Below are positions 43,770 through 53,272 of a DNA stretch of 64,000 nucleotides, in pieces. A program made the position numbers and the translations under genes. The stretch covers positions 2,294,001 to 2,358,000 of the forward strand of contig OZ255824.1 of the NCBI GenBank assembly GCA_965277495.1, read 5' to 3'. The notes below the pieces were generated by a model. It searched no databases. It saw only the letters and a program-made list of their open reading frames with translations, and was not told where the DNA came from. Position 1 is the stretch's first letter. Each line of letters begins with the position of its first letter. This stretch comes from CAHJXG01 sp965277495 (GTDB lineage Bacteria; Pseudomonadota; Alphaproteobacteria; Acetobacterales; Acetobacteraceae).

Positions 43770-45268
43770 GCGGCGGCGAGCAGCCGGTCCTTGCTCACCG
43801 CCTCGCCCGCGAACTCCCGGGCCACGGCGCCACGGCGCATCACCAGGATACGGCCGGCGAGCGAAAGCACGGTCTCCGGTTCCGACGAGACCACGACGAT
43901 GCCGATGCCGGCGCTGCGCAGGCCGCGCACGATGCGCACCACGTCGTCCTTGGCGCCGACGTCCATGCCGCGCGTCGGCTCGCTCAACAGCAGCACGCGC
44001 GGCAGGTGGGTCAGCCAGCGGGCCAGCGCCACCTTCTGCTGGTTGCCGCCGGAAAGCTGGCCGACGGGGCGGTCCACCAGCGGCGGACGGATGCCGAGCG
44101 CTTGCACGTGGCCAGCCGCGATGCGCCGCTCGATCCCCGGATGCAGCAGGATGCGGCCGATCCGCTCCAGGATGGCGATGCTCATGTTGCGGAATACCGG
44201 CTCCAGCGCGAACAGCATCGCCCGGCGGCTTTCAGGCACGAAGGCGATCCCCGCCCGCTTGGCCGCCGGGGTGCCGCCGCGCAGGCGCGCCACACGCCCA
44301 TCCACCCGCACGGCGCCGCCGCCGAGCCGGAGCTTGCCCGAAAGCGCCCGCGCCAGTTCGAGCTGGCCGGAGCCCATGAAGCCGTAGATGCCCAGGATTT
44401 CACCGGCGCGGACCGTCAGTGACACGTCGTCGAACAGCCCGGGCACCGTCAATCCCTCGGCCTGCAATACGATGGGCGCATCCGAGCGCGGCTCGAGCTG
44501 GAGCTCGCCGGCGTGGCTCTCGCCCAGCCGCTCGTGCCCGGCGCCGACCATGCGCTCGATCAGCCACGGCTTGTCCACCGCGCCCGCCTGCGCGCCCTCG
44601 ACCCGATGCCCGTTGCGGAACACCGTCACCTGGTCCGACACGCGCAGCACGTCATCCAGGAAATGCGAGATGAACACGGTGCTGCGCCCGGTGGTGCGCA
44701 GCCGGGCGAGCAACGCGAACAGCCGCTCCACCTCGGGCGGCGACAGGGCGGAGGTTGGCTCGTCTAAAATGATGATGCGCGCGCCGGACAGCAGGACCCG
44801 CGCCAACTCGACCATCTGCTGCAATCCGAGCGGCAGCGAACCGACCGGCGCGCGCGGGTCCACGTCGATGCCGAACGCGTCAAGCTGCTGCTGCGCCTGG
44901 TTGCGCATGCGCCGCCACGACACGATGCCGAAGCGCGTCGGCTGCGCGCCGAGCAGCACGTTCTCGGCGACCGACAGCTCGGGCACGGTCGACAGCTCCT
45001 GGTGCACCATGCCGATGCCGGCGTCGCGCGCATCGCGGGCGGACCGGAAATGGACGGGGCGTCCGTCCAGCCGCATCTCGCCGTCGTACTCCGCGTGCAC
45101 GCCGGCGATTATCTTCATCAGCGTGCTCTTGCCCGCGCCGTTCTCGCCGACCAGCCCGTGCACCTCGCCCGTCTGCAACGCGAAGTCCACGCCGCTCAAT
45201 GCCGCGACGCCGGCGAACCGCTTGGAGATGCCGCGCAGTTCCAGCAACGGGCTGCCCACCGGGGCCAT
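43766..45268 (-). CDS. Sugar-type ABC transporter ATP-binding protein (RbsA-like, double ATPase)
   Basis: This 500-residue protein holds two ABC ATPase domains in tandem. Domain 1 has Walker A GENGAGKST (residues 41-49) and Walker B IIILDEPTSAL. Domain 2 begins near residue 260, has a degenerate P-loop (GFMGSGQLEL) as is usual in RbsA/XylG/MglA, and the signature LSGGNQQK. It energises uptake of a sugar or related ligand. It starts 3 bases after the stop of the binding-protein gene and overlaps the permease gene, so translation is coupled. Confidence 0.94.
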   Translation of the reverse strand: MAPVGSPLLELRGISKRFAGVAALSGVDFALQTGEVHGLVGENGAGKSTLMKIIAGVHAEYDGEMRLDGRPVHFRSARDARDAGIGMVHQELSTVPELSVAENVLLGAQPTRFGIVSWRRMRNQAQQQLDAFGIDVDPRAPVGSLPLGLQQMVELARVLLSGARIIILDEPTSALSPPEVERLFALLARLRTTGRSTVFISHFLDDVLRVSDQVTVFRNGHRVEGAQAGAVDKPWLIERMVGAGHERLGESHAGELQLEPRSDAPIVLQAEGLTVPGLFDDVSLTVRAGEILGIYGFMGSGQLELARALSGKLRLGGGAVRVDGRVARLRGGTPAAKRAGIAFVPESRRAMLFALEPVFRNMSIAILERIGRILLHPGIERRIAAGHVQALGIRPPLVDRPVGQLSGGNQQKVALARWLTHLPRVLLLSEPTRGMDVGAKDDVVRIVRGLRSAGIGIVVVSSEPETVLSLAGRILVMRRGAVAREFAGEAVSKDRLLAAA

Positions 45269-45271
45269 CCG

Positions 45272-46306
45272 CTAGATCAGGTAGTACTTCTCCATCCAGG
45301 CCATGCCCGGCGCGTTCGCCTTGGTGACGACGGGGCCGTCGGTCACGACGGTCTTGGGAATGCCGCCCTCGCCGGTCTTTTCGCCCATGACCACGGCCGC
45401 CACCCCCGCCATGACGGCGCCGCCGTGGATGCGGCAGGACGGGTTGCGCACCGTCGCGTGCATGCGGCCATCGGCGACCGCGGCCAGGGCAGGCGGCATG
45501 GCGTCGCAGCCGCCGATCTTGATGTCGGTGCGCCCGCGCGACTTCATCACGTTGTAGGCGGCCAGCGCCATGTCGTCGTTGTGGAAATAGGCCGCGCTGA
45601 TTTTCGGGTATTTGGTGAGGTGGGTGTCCCAGATGCGCGCCACCTTGGTCACGTCCCAGTCGCCCGGCGTGGTGTCGAGCACCTCGACCTTTGGATAGTT
45701 CTTCATCACCGTCTCGAACCCGCGGGCGCGGCCCTGCGCCCCGGTATGGCCCAGCGCTCCCTGGGTCATGATGACGGTGCCCTGGCCGCCGATCGCCTCC
45801 ATCAGCGCCTGGGTAACGGACGAGCCCATGAACTCGTTGTCGGGCGCCAGGAAGGAGTGCACGTTCACCTGGTCGAGCGGGGCGATCAGCGTGTCCATGT
45901 CGATGACGGGCACGCCGGCGTCGATCATCTTGCGCACCGGGGCGGCGAGGGTGCCGATGCCGAACGCCTGGATGGCGACGAAATCCCATTTCTGCGCCGC
46001 CATGTTGTCGATGGCGCCGCGTTGCCGGGTTGCGTTCAGCTCGCCGTCGAACCAGGTTACGTCGACGTTGAACAGCTTGCCCCAGTATTCAGCCGCAGCC
46101 TTGCCTTGGGCGCACCAGGTCGCCTGCAAGCCGGCGTTGGAGAACGCGGCCTTGAGCGGCTTTTCGGACCGGCCCATCTCGGCCGCGAGCGCTGCGCCCA
46201 TGCCGCCCAGCCCTGCGCCGCCGAAAAGCGACGCGCCCGCTGCGGACGCGGCTGCGGCGAGCAATAGGTTTCGGCGGTTGGCAGGTGGCATCGATTGGTC
46301 GGCCAT
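45272..46306 (-). CDS. Sugar-type ABC transporter substrate-binding protein with Tat-like leader
   Basis: This 344-residue periplasmic binding protein belongs to the sugar-binding family PBP type 1 (Peripla_BP_4). The leader ANRRNLLLAAAASAAGASLF has a twin-arginine motif and a long alanine-rich hydrophobic core, so Tat export is likely. The mature domain has LKAAFSNAGLQATWCAQGK, AGVPVIDMDTL and AAYFHNDDMALAAYNVM, as in ribose/xylose-type receptors. The ligand cannot be read off. I start at MADQSMPPANRR (46306). It is the first gene of the ABC operon, divergent from the beta-hydroxyacid dehydrogenase gene. Confidence 0.9.
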   Translation of the reverse strand: MADQSMPPANRRNLLLAAAASAAGASLFGGAGLGGMGAALAAEMGRSEKPLKAAFSNAGLQATWCAQGKAAAEYWGKLFNVDVTWFDGELNATRQRGAIDNMAAQKWDFVAIQAFGIGTLAAPVRKMIDAGVPVIDMDTLIAPLDQVNVHSFLAPDNEFMGSSVTQALMEAIGGQGTVIMTQGALGHTGAQGRARGFETVMKNYPKVEVLDTTPGDWDVTKVARIWDTHLTKYPKISAAYFHNDDMALAAYNVMKSRGRTDIKIGGCDAMPPALAAVADGRMHATVRNPSCRIHGGAVMAGVAAVVMGEKTGEGGIPKTVVTDGPVVTKANAPGMAWMEKYYLI

Positions 46307-46491
46307 GATGTTACTACACTCCCAGTGCTCGGGCGATCGTGACGCCGCCGCGTATGCACGCGGAGCTTGCCCCAGTGCGCCATGGCCTGGCAACAAACGA
46401 TTCGCGCTTGTTTGCCTTTTATGGCCGGCTTCCCTGGCGATCTCGGAACGTGGGCGGCCGTTGATGAAAAGCGTTGTTGGAGGGTTCTGCG

Positions 46492-47370
46492 ATGGATGTC
46501 GGTTTTATTGGCCTAGGCAGCATGGGCGCCGCGATGGTGCCCAACTTGGTCAAGGCGGGGCATCGAGTGAGGGTGTGGAACCGCAATCCGGACGCGGCCA
46601 AGGCGCTCGAAGGCGTCACGGTGCTGGCCTCGCCCGCAGCGGCGTTCGAGAACGACGCCGTCGTGACCATGCTGTCCGACGACACGGCCGTGCGCAGCGT
46701 GATCATCGACTCGGGAGCACTCGCGTCCGCGCGGAAAGACTGCATCCACGTCATGATGGCGACGATCTCGTTGGCGCTCGTTGAAGAACTGCACGGACTG
46801 CACCGCCGGGCGGGGATCGCCTACGTGGCGGCGCCGGTCTTCGGCGTGCCGGCCGCTGCCGCAAAGGCCCAGTTGAACATCATGGCCGCCGGCGATGATG
46901 CAACCGTTGCGGCCGTTCAGCCCCTGCTTGATGCGCTGGGGCAGAAGACATGGCGCCTCGGCCAGGACCCCAAGCACGCCAACGTGGCGAAGATCGCCGG
47001 CAACATGATGATCACGCTCGCCATCGAGGCCATGGGCGAAGCGACCGCCCTGACCGAAAGCTATGGCTTGAAGGCGGCCGATTTCCTTGAGGTCATCACC
47101 AACACGATCCTTGCGAGCCCAAGCTACAAGCGCTACGGCGGCTTCATCGCCGCCAACACCTACGAACCCGGCTTCAAGCTCACCCTGGGCCTCAAAGACG
47201 TGAACTTGGCGCTTGAGGCCGCCAACGCGAAGAACGCTGCCCTGCCCGCTGCCGAGATCGTGCGCGAGAACATGCTGACCGCGGTCGATCAGGGGATGGG
47301 GTCCAAGGATTGGTCGATCCTGGCGAAGGTGGCGCGCCGCCGCGCAGGCTTGGACGAAGGCGTCGCCTAG
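46492..47370 (+). CDS. NAD(P)-dependent beta-hydroxyacid dehydrogenase (3-hydroxyisobutyrate dehydrogenase family)
   Basis: This 292-residue enzyme has the dinucleotide-binding start VGFIGLGSMGAAMVPNLVKA. It ends its catalytic region with KIAGNMMITLAIEAMGEA, containing the conserved Lys. The usual GT/GS-x-GxG substrate motif is partly altered (APVFGVPAAAAKAQLNIM). Family members oxidise 3-hydroxyisobutyrate, tartronate semialdehyde, L-threonate or related acids. The divergent sugar ABC operon suggests a carbohydrate-acid route, but this is only context. ATG 46492 has GGAGGG upstream. An MFS carrier gene follows 35 bases downstream and is probably in the same operon. Confidence 0.9.
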   Translation: MDVGFIGLGSMGAAMVPNLVKAGHRVRVWNRNPDAAKALEGVTVLASPAAAFENDAVVTMLSDDTAVRSVIIDSGALASARKDCIHVMMATISLALVEELHGLHRRAGIAYVAAPVFGVPAAAAKAQLNIMAAGDDATVAAVQPLLDALGQKTWRLGQDPKHANVAKIAGNMMITLAIEAMGEATALTESYGLKAADFLEVITNTILASPSYKRYGGFIAANTYEPGFKLTLGLKDVNLALEAANAKNAALPAAEIVRENMLTAVDQGMGSKDWSILAKVARRRAGLDEGVA

Positions 47371-47405
47371 TGGTCCCGCGGCGTGGCGGCTGAAGGAACC
47401 ATGAG

Positions 47406-48623
47406 ATGACCGAGGAAGCCGATGAGGCAGGCGCGCCGGCGATGGGCCGGGGATTGACCCTGGCGATGGCCGTGGCGGCTGGCATCGCAGTTGCCAACAT
47501 CTATTACAACCAGCCCATGCTCGGGATCATGGAGCGTGATCTCGGCAAGCCCGGGCTCACCGGGCTTATCCCGACGGCCACCCAGCTTGGCTATGCCGTG
47601 GGGCTGTTCCTGCTGGTGCCGCTGGGCGACCTGGTGGACCGGCGGCGCCTCATCATCGTCCAGTTCACGCTGCTCGCAGCCGCGCTGGTCCTGGTTGCGC
47701 TCGCGCCCTCCGCCGGCGTCGTCATGCTCGCTTCGCTGGCGCTGGGCGCGTGTTCGACGGTCGCCCAGCAGGTCATCCCATTTGCCGCCGCCCTGGCGCG
47801 CCCTGCCAGCCGCGGCAAGACGATCGGCACGGTCATGGCCGGGGTGCTGTGCGGCATCCTGCTGAGCCGGACCCTGGCCGGCTTCGTCGCGACGCATTTT
47901 GGCTGGCGGGAGATGTTCTGGCTCGCCACGCCGCTCGCGCTGGGCGCCGCGGCCCTGATGGCGTTGCTGCTGCCGCGCAACCATCCGCACGTGAACCTCC
48001 GCTACGGCGCGGCGCTCGCGTCGGTGATGCGTTTGTGGCGGCAACAGGCGGCGCTGCGGCGCGCCACACTGGTGCAGGCGGCGCTGTTCGCCTCGTTCAC
48101 CGCGTTTTGGACCGTGCTGGCGTTGCACCTGCAGGAGCCGCGCTTCAACCTCGGCGCGGACATAGCCGGCCTGTTCGGCGTGGTCGGCGCGGTCGGCGTC
48201 ATGGCCGCCCCCATTGCCGGACGCATCGCCGACCGCCGCGGCCCGGCGCTGGTCATCGGCGCCGGCGCGCTGCTGACGGTGCTGTCGTGGCTGCTGTTCG
48301 GCCTGTGGGGGGCGTTGCCGGGCCTGGTGCTCGGCGTGATCGTGCTGGATTTCGGGGTGCAAAGCTCGCTGGTTTCCAACCAGCATGTGGTGTTCGCGCT
48401 GCAGCCCGATGCGCGCAACCGGCTCAACACGGTGTTCGTGACCGGCATGTTCCTCGGCGGCGCCGTGGGCTCGGCCGGCGCGACCTTCGCCTGGCGGCTT
48501 GCAGGATGGCCCGCCGTGTGCGGCTTCGGCGCCTGCCTTGCCGCCGCGGCGTTGACGTTGGAGATCGTCGCCCGGTTTCATGGCGCGCCGGGGAAGCCTG
48601 CCCTTCGCGAACCGGTCTTATAG
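47406..48623 (+). CDS. MFS transporter (12-TM)
   Basis: This is a 405-residue major facilitator with about 12 spans. The beginning, VANIYYNQPMLGIMERDLG, followed by PTATQLGYAVGLFLLVPLGD and the loop motif DLVDRRRL, is the pattern of an MFS subgroup (YNFM-like sugar or drug carriers) common in Proteobacteria. No substrate-specific motif is known to me. It is 35 bases after the dehydrogenase gene, so it may carry that enzyme's substrate or product. It ends 51 bases from the convergent OxlT-like gene. Confidence 0.88.
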   Translation: MTEEADEAGAPAMGRGLTLAMAVAAGIAVANIYYNQPMLGIMERDLGKPGLTGLIPTATQLGYAVGLFLLVPLGDLVDRRRLIIVQFTLLAAALVLVALAPSAGVVMLASLALGACSTVAQQVIPFAAALARPASRGKTIGTVMAGVLCGILLSRTLAGFVATHFGWREMFWLATPLALGAAALMALLLPRNHPHVNLRYGAALASVMRLWRQQAALRRATLVQAALFASFTAFWTVLALHLQEPRFNLGADIAGLFGVVGAVGVMAAPIAGRIADRRGPALVIGAGALLTVLSWLLFGLWGALPGLVLGVIVLDFGVQSSLVSNQHVVFALQPDARNRLNTVFVTGMFLGGAVGSAGATFAWRLAGWPAVCGFGACLAAAALTLEIVARFHGAPGKPALREPVL

Positions 48624-48674
48624 CGTTTGACAGCGGAGCAACGCCGGCCATGCCCCGTCGATGCGGAACGGCGG

Positions 48675-49976
48675 CTACGCGACCGGTCCGCTCGCGGCCA
48701 AACTCAAGCTTGCCGCGCGCGCCTGGGCATAGCGCATGGGGCGCAGCACGCCGAACGCCACGCCGACGACGGCGAAGTTCATCAACGCCGCCAGCAGGAA
48801 GACCGCCTGCCAACTGCCGGTCGCGGCCTGGATGTTGTTGGCGAATGGCACCAGCAGGGCGGAGGCGCCCTTGGCGGTATAGAGCAGGCTGGCGTTCACC
48901 GTGGCGTATTTCGGCCCGAACGCGTCGGTGCAGGTGGACGGGAACAAGCTGAATATCTCGCCCCAAGTAAAGAAGATCAGTCCGGCGAAGATCACGAACA
49001 GCCATGGGCTGCCGCCCAGCGACCCCAGCAGCAGGTATGACAGCCCGCCAAGGCTAAACGCGATCGCCATCGTCGGCTCGCGCCCGATCTGGTCGGACAC
49101 CCAGCCGAAGAACGGGCGCGCCAGGCCGTTCATGACGTTGTCCACCACCAGCGCCACGGCCAGGGTGGACGCGCCCAGGAACAGCGTCGTGTCGGAGATG
49201 CCGAAGTCGGAGGCAATCAGCGCCAACTGCGCGGTCGCCATCAGGCCGCTCGCGGACACCATGACGAACATGACGTACAACAGCCAGAACACCGGGCTGC
49301 GCAGCATCTCGCGCGGGGCGTAGGAGCGCAGCGACTGCGGCAGCTTGCGCGACGGCGCCGGCGGCAGCGCCTCGTTGGGCTCGGGCGCACGCAGCAGCCA
49401 GGCGGCCAGAACCAGGATGGCGCCCTGGGCAATGCCGAACACCAGGAAGGTATGTTGGTAGCCGCTGGACGCGATCATGGCCTTGATCGGTATGACCGTC
49501 ACCGCCGCGCCGGCGCCGAACCCGGCGGCGGTCAGCCCCACCGCCAGGCCGCGGCGGTCCGGGAACCACCTCACCGCATTGCCCACGCAGGTGGCGTAGA
49601 TGAAGCCCGCGCCCACTCCGGAGACGACGGCGCCTAGGTACAGCATGCCGAGCGACTCGGCGTAGGCGTTGATGACCCAGGCGACGCCGACCAGCAGGCC
49701 GCCGCCCGCCACGACCAGCTTTGGCCCGCGGCGCGGCCCAAGCATGTCCACCAGCCAGCCGCCCGCCGGGGTCAGCCAGGTTTCGAGCGCGATGAAGATG
49801 CTGAACGACCATTGGATCTCGGCGACGGTCCAGCCGCGCGCCAGGCGGATCGGCTGCACGAACAGCGTCCAGCCGTATTGCAGGTTGGCGATCAGCATCA
49901 TGCACAGCACGCCGAACGCCAGTTGCCACCAGCGGAGGGATGCGGGAGAACGTCGGTCTGCTGTTTCGTTTCGCAT
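48675..49976 (-). CDS. Oxalate/formate-type MFS antiporter (OFA family)
   Basis: This 433-residue protein has 12 membrane spans and the sequence style of the OFA (OxlT) family: WWQLAFGVLCMMLIANLQYGW then TLFVQPIRLARGW at the N-terminus, ALETWLTPAGGWLVD, YLGAVVSGVGAGFIYATCVG and NAVRWFPDRRGLAVG. OxlT exchanges oxalate for formate across the inner membrane. Other OFA members carry lactate or other monocarboxylates, so the substrate is tentative. No oxalyl-CoA or formyl-CoA genes are adjacent; a CoA-transferase and formamidase pair lie 11 kb away. It is divergent from the TspO gene. Confidence 0.87.
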   Translation of the reverse strand: MRNETADRRSPASLRWWQLAFGVLCMMLIANLQYGWTLFVQPIRLARGWTVAEIQWSFSIFIALETWLTPAGGWLVDMLGPRRGPKLVVAGGGLLVGVAWVINAYAESLGMLYLGAVVSGVGAGFIYATCVGNAVRWFPDRRGLAVGLTAAGFGAGAAVTVIPIKAMIASSGYQHTFLVFGIAQGAILVLAAWLLRAPEPNEALPPAPSRKLPQSLRSYAPREMLRSPVFWLLYVMFVMVSASGLMATAQLALIASDFGISDTTLFLGASTLAVALVVDNVMNGLARPFFGWVSDQIGREPTMAIAFSLGGLSYLLLGSLGGSPWLFVIFAGLIFFTWGEIFSLFPSTCTDAFGPKYATVNASLLYTAKGASALLVPFANNIQAATGSWQAVFLLAALMNFAVVGVAFGVLRPMRYAQARAASLSLAASGPVA

Positions 49977-50128
49977 TCTTTACCGTTTAGGCGAGAATGC
50001 GGGCATTTAAAAGACACGAGTCGGGTGGCGCGCGCAGAAGCCTCGGCAAATGAGGAACCGTCCGCCGGCTGGCCGGGTTATGAATGGCATGAGGCCGCAT
50101 TACAAACGCACCAAGCGAGGAGACGCAG

Positions 50129-50602
50129 ATGGACAAGAAATCGGCCGCGGTGATCGCGGTGGGCAGCGTGTTGGCCGCAGCGGCGCTCGGCGCGCGGAAC
50201 GGCCCGCAGCGCCCGATGACGGCGCTCTGGTATGCGAGCCTGCGGAAGCCTTCATACACCCCGCCCGGCCCGGTCATCGGTGCGGCTTGGGGTGCGTTGG
50301 AATTGCTGCTCGCCGGGGCAGGCTACCGGCTGCTGCTGGCGCCGCGCAACGAGGCACGGTCCGCTGCCGTTGGATCGTGGGTGCTGACGTTGTTCGGGCT
50401 TGCCGGATACCCGTGGCTGTTCTTCCGGCGGAAACAGTTGGGGACGAGCACGGTCGCCTCCGCGTCCATGCTCGCCGCGGCGATCGGGACGGCCACCGCC
50501 GCGCGCGAAGTGGACCGCCCGGCCGCCGCCATGACGCTGCCGCTCACGGCATGGCTCAGCTTCGCGACCCTTCTCAGCGAGGAGCTATGGCGGCGAAATT
50601 GA
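50129..50602 (+). CDS. TspO/MBR family protein
   Basis: This 157-residue membrane protein has about five spans and the family start ALWYASLRKPSYTPPGPVIGAAW, matching TspO (the WYxxLxKPxxTPP box). The C-terminus TAWLSFATLLSEELWRRN resembles the family's final helix (WVSFAAxLNxxIWxLN), with Ser/Glu changes. TspO proteins bind tetrapyrroles and are involved in light- or oxygen-dependent regulation of pigment or stress genes. In photosynthetic or light-sensing Alphaproteobacteria they modulate porphyrin export. GAGGAG stands before the ATG. The gene abuts the convergent kinase gene (stops adjacent). Confidence 0.8.
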   Translation: MDKKSAAVIAVGSVLAAAALGARNGPQRPMTALWYASLRKPSYTPPGPVIGAAWGALELLLAGAGYRLLLAPRNEARSAAVGSWVLTLFGLAGYPWLFFRRKQLGTSTVASASMLAAAIGTATAAREVDRPAAAMTLPLTAWLSFATLLSEELWRRN

Positions 50603-52807
50603 TCAGCCTTCGATGATGCCCTGGACCCTGGCGGCGAGCGCGTCCAATCCGAACGGCTTGGTCATCACGCCCATGCCATGTTCCATGCGGGCGTCGCCGC
50701 CGGCCACGGCCTCGGCGTATCCGGTGACGAACAGCACCTTCAGGCCGGGCCGGCGCTGCCGGGCCAAGTCCGCGAGCTGCCGTCCGTTCATGCCGCCGGG
50801 CAGCCCGATATCGGTCAGCAACAGGTCGACACGCATCCCCGATTCCAGGATGGTCAGCCCGGACCGGCCGTCGGCGGCCTCCAGCACGGAATATCCAAGG
50901 TCGGTGAGCACGTCGACGACGATCATGCGCACGGCCGGTTCGTCCTCGACCACCAGCACGACGGCGCTCGCAGCCACGCTTGGGAGGGTGGCGGCCGCCT
51001 GCGCCTCCCGCTCGCCGTCGGCCGGCCCGAGATACCGGGGCAAATAGATCGCCACCGTCGTGCCCTGCCCCTCCTCGCTGCGCAGGCGCACATGCCCGCC
51101 GGATTGCTGCACGAAGCCGTAGATCATCGACAGGCCCAGCCCGGTGCCCTGGCCCAGCGGCTTCGTGGTGAAGAACGGGTCGAAGGCGCGCGCCATCACC
51201 TCCGGCGTCATGCCGGTGCCGGTGTCGGCGACGGACAGGGCCACATACTCGCCCGGCGGCACGTTGCGGGGCGGCCAATCCTTGGGCACGCCGCGCCGGT
51301 CGAGCAGGGCAGTGTTCGCTGTTTCGATCAGCAGGTGGCCGCCGCCAGGCATGGCGTCGCGGGCGTTGATCACCAGGTTGAGCAACGCGCTCTCGAGCTG
51401 GTGCGGGTCGCACAGGGTTGGCCACGGCCCGGCGGAGAAGCTCGTCTCGAGTTGGATGGCCGGCCCTGCCGTGCGGCGGAACAACTCCTCCATGCCGCCG
51501 ACCAGCCCGTTCACGTCGGTTGGCCTGGGATCGAGCGTCTGCCGCCGGGCAAAGGCGAGCAGGCGGTGCGTCAGCGTAGCGGCGCGGTTGGCCGATACCG
51601 TCGCGGTCTCGATATAGCGGCCGAGCTCTTCCGGGCGGCCCTGGGCGATGCGCGAGCGTATCAATTCGAGGCTGCCAGAAATGCCGGTCAGCAGGTTGTT
51701 GAAGTCGTGTGCCAGGCCGCCGGTCAATTGGCCCACCGCCTCCATCTTCTGAGACTGGCGCAGCGCCTCCTCGATGCGTTCGCGGTCCTCGGCCTCCGCC
51801 TTAAGGCGTGCCATTGCCTCGATCAGTTCGTTGGTGCGCTCGGCCACGCTCGCCTCCAGCGCCTCGTTCTGGCGGTGCAGCGCCTCCTCGGCGTGCTTGC
51901 GTTCCGTAATGTCGGCCACGATGCCGAGCAGGTGTTTCGGAGGGTTGTTGCCCTGCCCGCCGTCCGGCTGGCCGCGCGCCTCGATCCAGCGCACGCCGCC
52001 GTCGCTGTGACGGATGATGCGGCATTCGAAGTGCCATTCCGTCCCGGCGCTCACCGCCTGGCGGAACGTGGAGGCCACGTGCTCGCGGTCCGCGGGCAGC
52101 ACGTGGTCGAGGAACATGTCGTAGGTCCAGGTCGGCGGTGGTCCGGGATAACCGAAGATTTGGTCGTAACGCGCTGTGCGCGTGGCGTCGCCACTGAGGA
52201 GGTCGAAGTTCCAACTGCCGAGCATGCCGGCTTCGAGGGCAAAACGCAGGCGTGCCTCGCCGCTGCGCATCGCTTCGATGATTCGGAACCGGTCGGTCGC
52301 GGCTGCCAGCAGGTTGGCGTAGGTGCGCAGGTATTCGGTGTCGCTCTCGGTGAACTCGCGAGGGCTGCGGCTGTCGATCTGCAGGATGCCGAACGGTTGC
52401 CGGTCCTTGCCGCCGATGATGAGGACGTTGGCGACCGCCTTGACGCCGTTGTCGGTCAGGAACGCCGGATACCTGAACCGCGTTTCCTGATCGATATCGG
52501 GAGAGATCATCGGCTCTCCTGTTTTCAGCGCAACGCCCTCCGAGGTGGCGTCCGACACCTTGATTGTCACTTCGCCCACGACGCCGGGTTTCCAGCCCAC
52601 GCCGGCACGCACCAGCAGGGTTTCGCCGTCTGCTTGCAGCTCCATGACTTTGGCGAGGTCGGTGCCGAGGGCTTCGCCAATCAGGTGGCAGGCTTCGGTC
52701 AGGATCTCGTCGAGGTCATCGGATTTCAATGCGAGTTCGCCGAACCTCGCCAGAACCGTCTGCTGCTGGAGCAGCTTTAAGTGAGCGGACGTTTTTGTGC
52801 TGTCCAA
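50603..52807 (-). CDS. GAF/PAS hybrid histidine kinase
   Basis: This is a 734-residue sensor kinase: GAF domain at about 15-165 (DEILTEACHLIGEALGTDLA, FGILQIDSRSPREFTESD), PAS domain at about 185-300 (MLGSWNFDL, ending DITERKHAEEA), coiled coil, HisKA with GGLAHDFNN (His367), HATPase (NLVINARDAMPGGG, DTGTGM) and a C-terminal receiver with LLTDIGLPGG. The kinase core is strongly similar to that of the LOV kinase at 18408, so they are paralogues with different sensory modules. I start at TTG 52807 (LDSTKTSAHL), with AGGGAA upstream; an ATG at 52870 is an alternative. Cytoplasmic, with no membrane span. It is divergent from the KaiC-like operon. Confidence 0.92.
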   Translation of the reverse strand: MDSTKTSAHLKLLQQQTVLARFGELALKSDDLDEILTEACHLIGEALGTDLAKVMELQADGETLLVRAGVGWKPGVVGEVTIKVSDATSEGVALKTGEPMISPDIDQETRFRYPAFLTDNGVKAVANVLIIGGKDRQPFGILQIDSRSPREFTESDTEYLRTYANLLAAATDRFRIIEAMRSGEARLRFALEAGMLGSWNFDLLSGDATRTARYDQIFGYPGPPPTWTYDMFLDHVLPADREHVASTFRQAVSAGTEWHFECRIIRHSDGGVRWIEARGQPDGGQGNNPPKHLLGIVADITERKHAEEALHRQNEALEASVAERTNELIEAMARLKAEAEDRERIEEALRQSQKMEAVGQLTGGLAHDFNNLLTGISGSLELIRSRIAQGRPEELGRYIETATVSANRAATLTHRLLAFARRQTLDPRPTDVNGLVGGMEELFRRTAGPAIQLETSFSAGPWPTLCDPHQLESALLNLVINARDAMPGGGHLLIETANTALLDRRGVPKDWPPRNVPPGEYVALSVADTGTGMTPEVMARAFDPFFTTKPLGQGTGLGLSMIYGFVQQSGGHVRLRSEEGQGTTVAIYLPRYLGPADGEREAQAAATLPSVAASAVVLVVEDEPAVRMIVVDVLTDLGYSVLEAADGRSGLTILESGMRVDLLLTDIGLPGGMNGRQLADLARQRRPGLKVLFVTGYAEAVAGGDARMEHGMGVMTKPFGLDALAARVQGIIEG

Positions 52808-53272
52808 GAAACATTCCCTGCATAACGCCGGTTGGCCTATTCGTCGGGATGGCAAAATCGGCCCGAACATTCGGAAGCGGCTCGCATTCAAAGCTTGATC
52901 TTTAAAGATCCTCGAACGATTAAACCCTTGGGAACAACATATCTCCGTCAATAATACAAACCCCTGGATTAATAGCAACCCCGCTATTTCGCGTGAATAA
53001 AGGGCTGATTCCGGCGGTCCCGCATAGGCGGCGCACCGAACTTGATTTCGCCAATAAGAGAGAGTCAGATGAAAAACGTCACCTTTAAGAGACATGGCGG
53101 TAACGATGGGATATTCGCAAGGCACGGTCCCGGCATGTTGTGCGGCGGCACTCCGGACCCAGGCAGTGTTGCTAGGGCGCAATGGCGCTCTGCCCCCGGG
53201 CACGCAACGTCCGCTATGGTAGGGCTGCGACGCATGAGACTGCCGCTAGCGCCGCCATCGGAAGCGGGCGCG
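52808..53272. promoter_or_regulatory. Divergent control region between two signalling units, with 14-base palindrome
   Basis: This 465-base spacer separates the GAF/PAS kinase from the histidine kinase/KaiC-like operon. It is AT-richer than its surroundings (about 52890-53075) and carries a perfect 14-base palindrome, GATCTTTAAAGATC, at 52897-52910, a plausible operator or promoter element. The plus frame remains open through 53069-53272, but third positions there are not GC-biased as in the real gene, so I do not count it as coding. An alphaproteobacterial EcfG motif (GGAAC then CGTT) was sought and not found at the right spacing. Confidence 0.5.
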
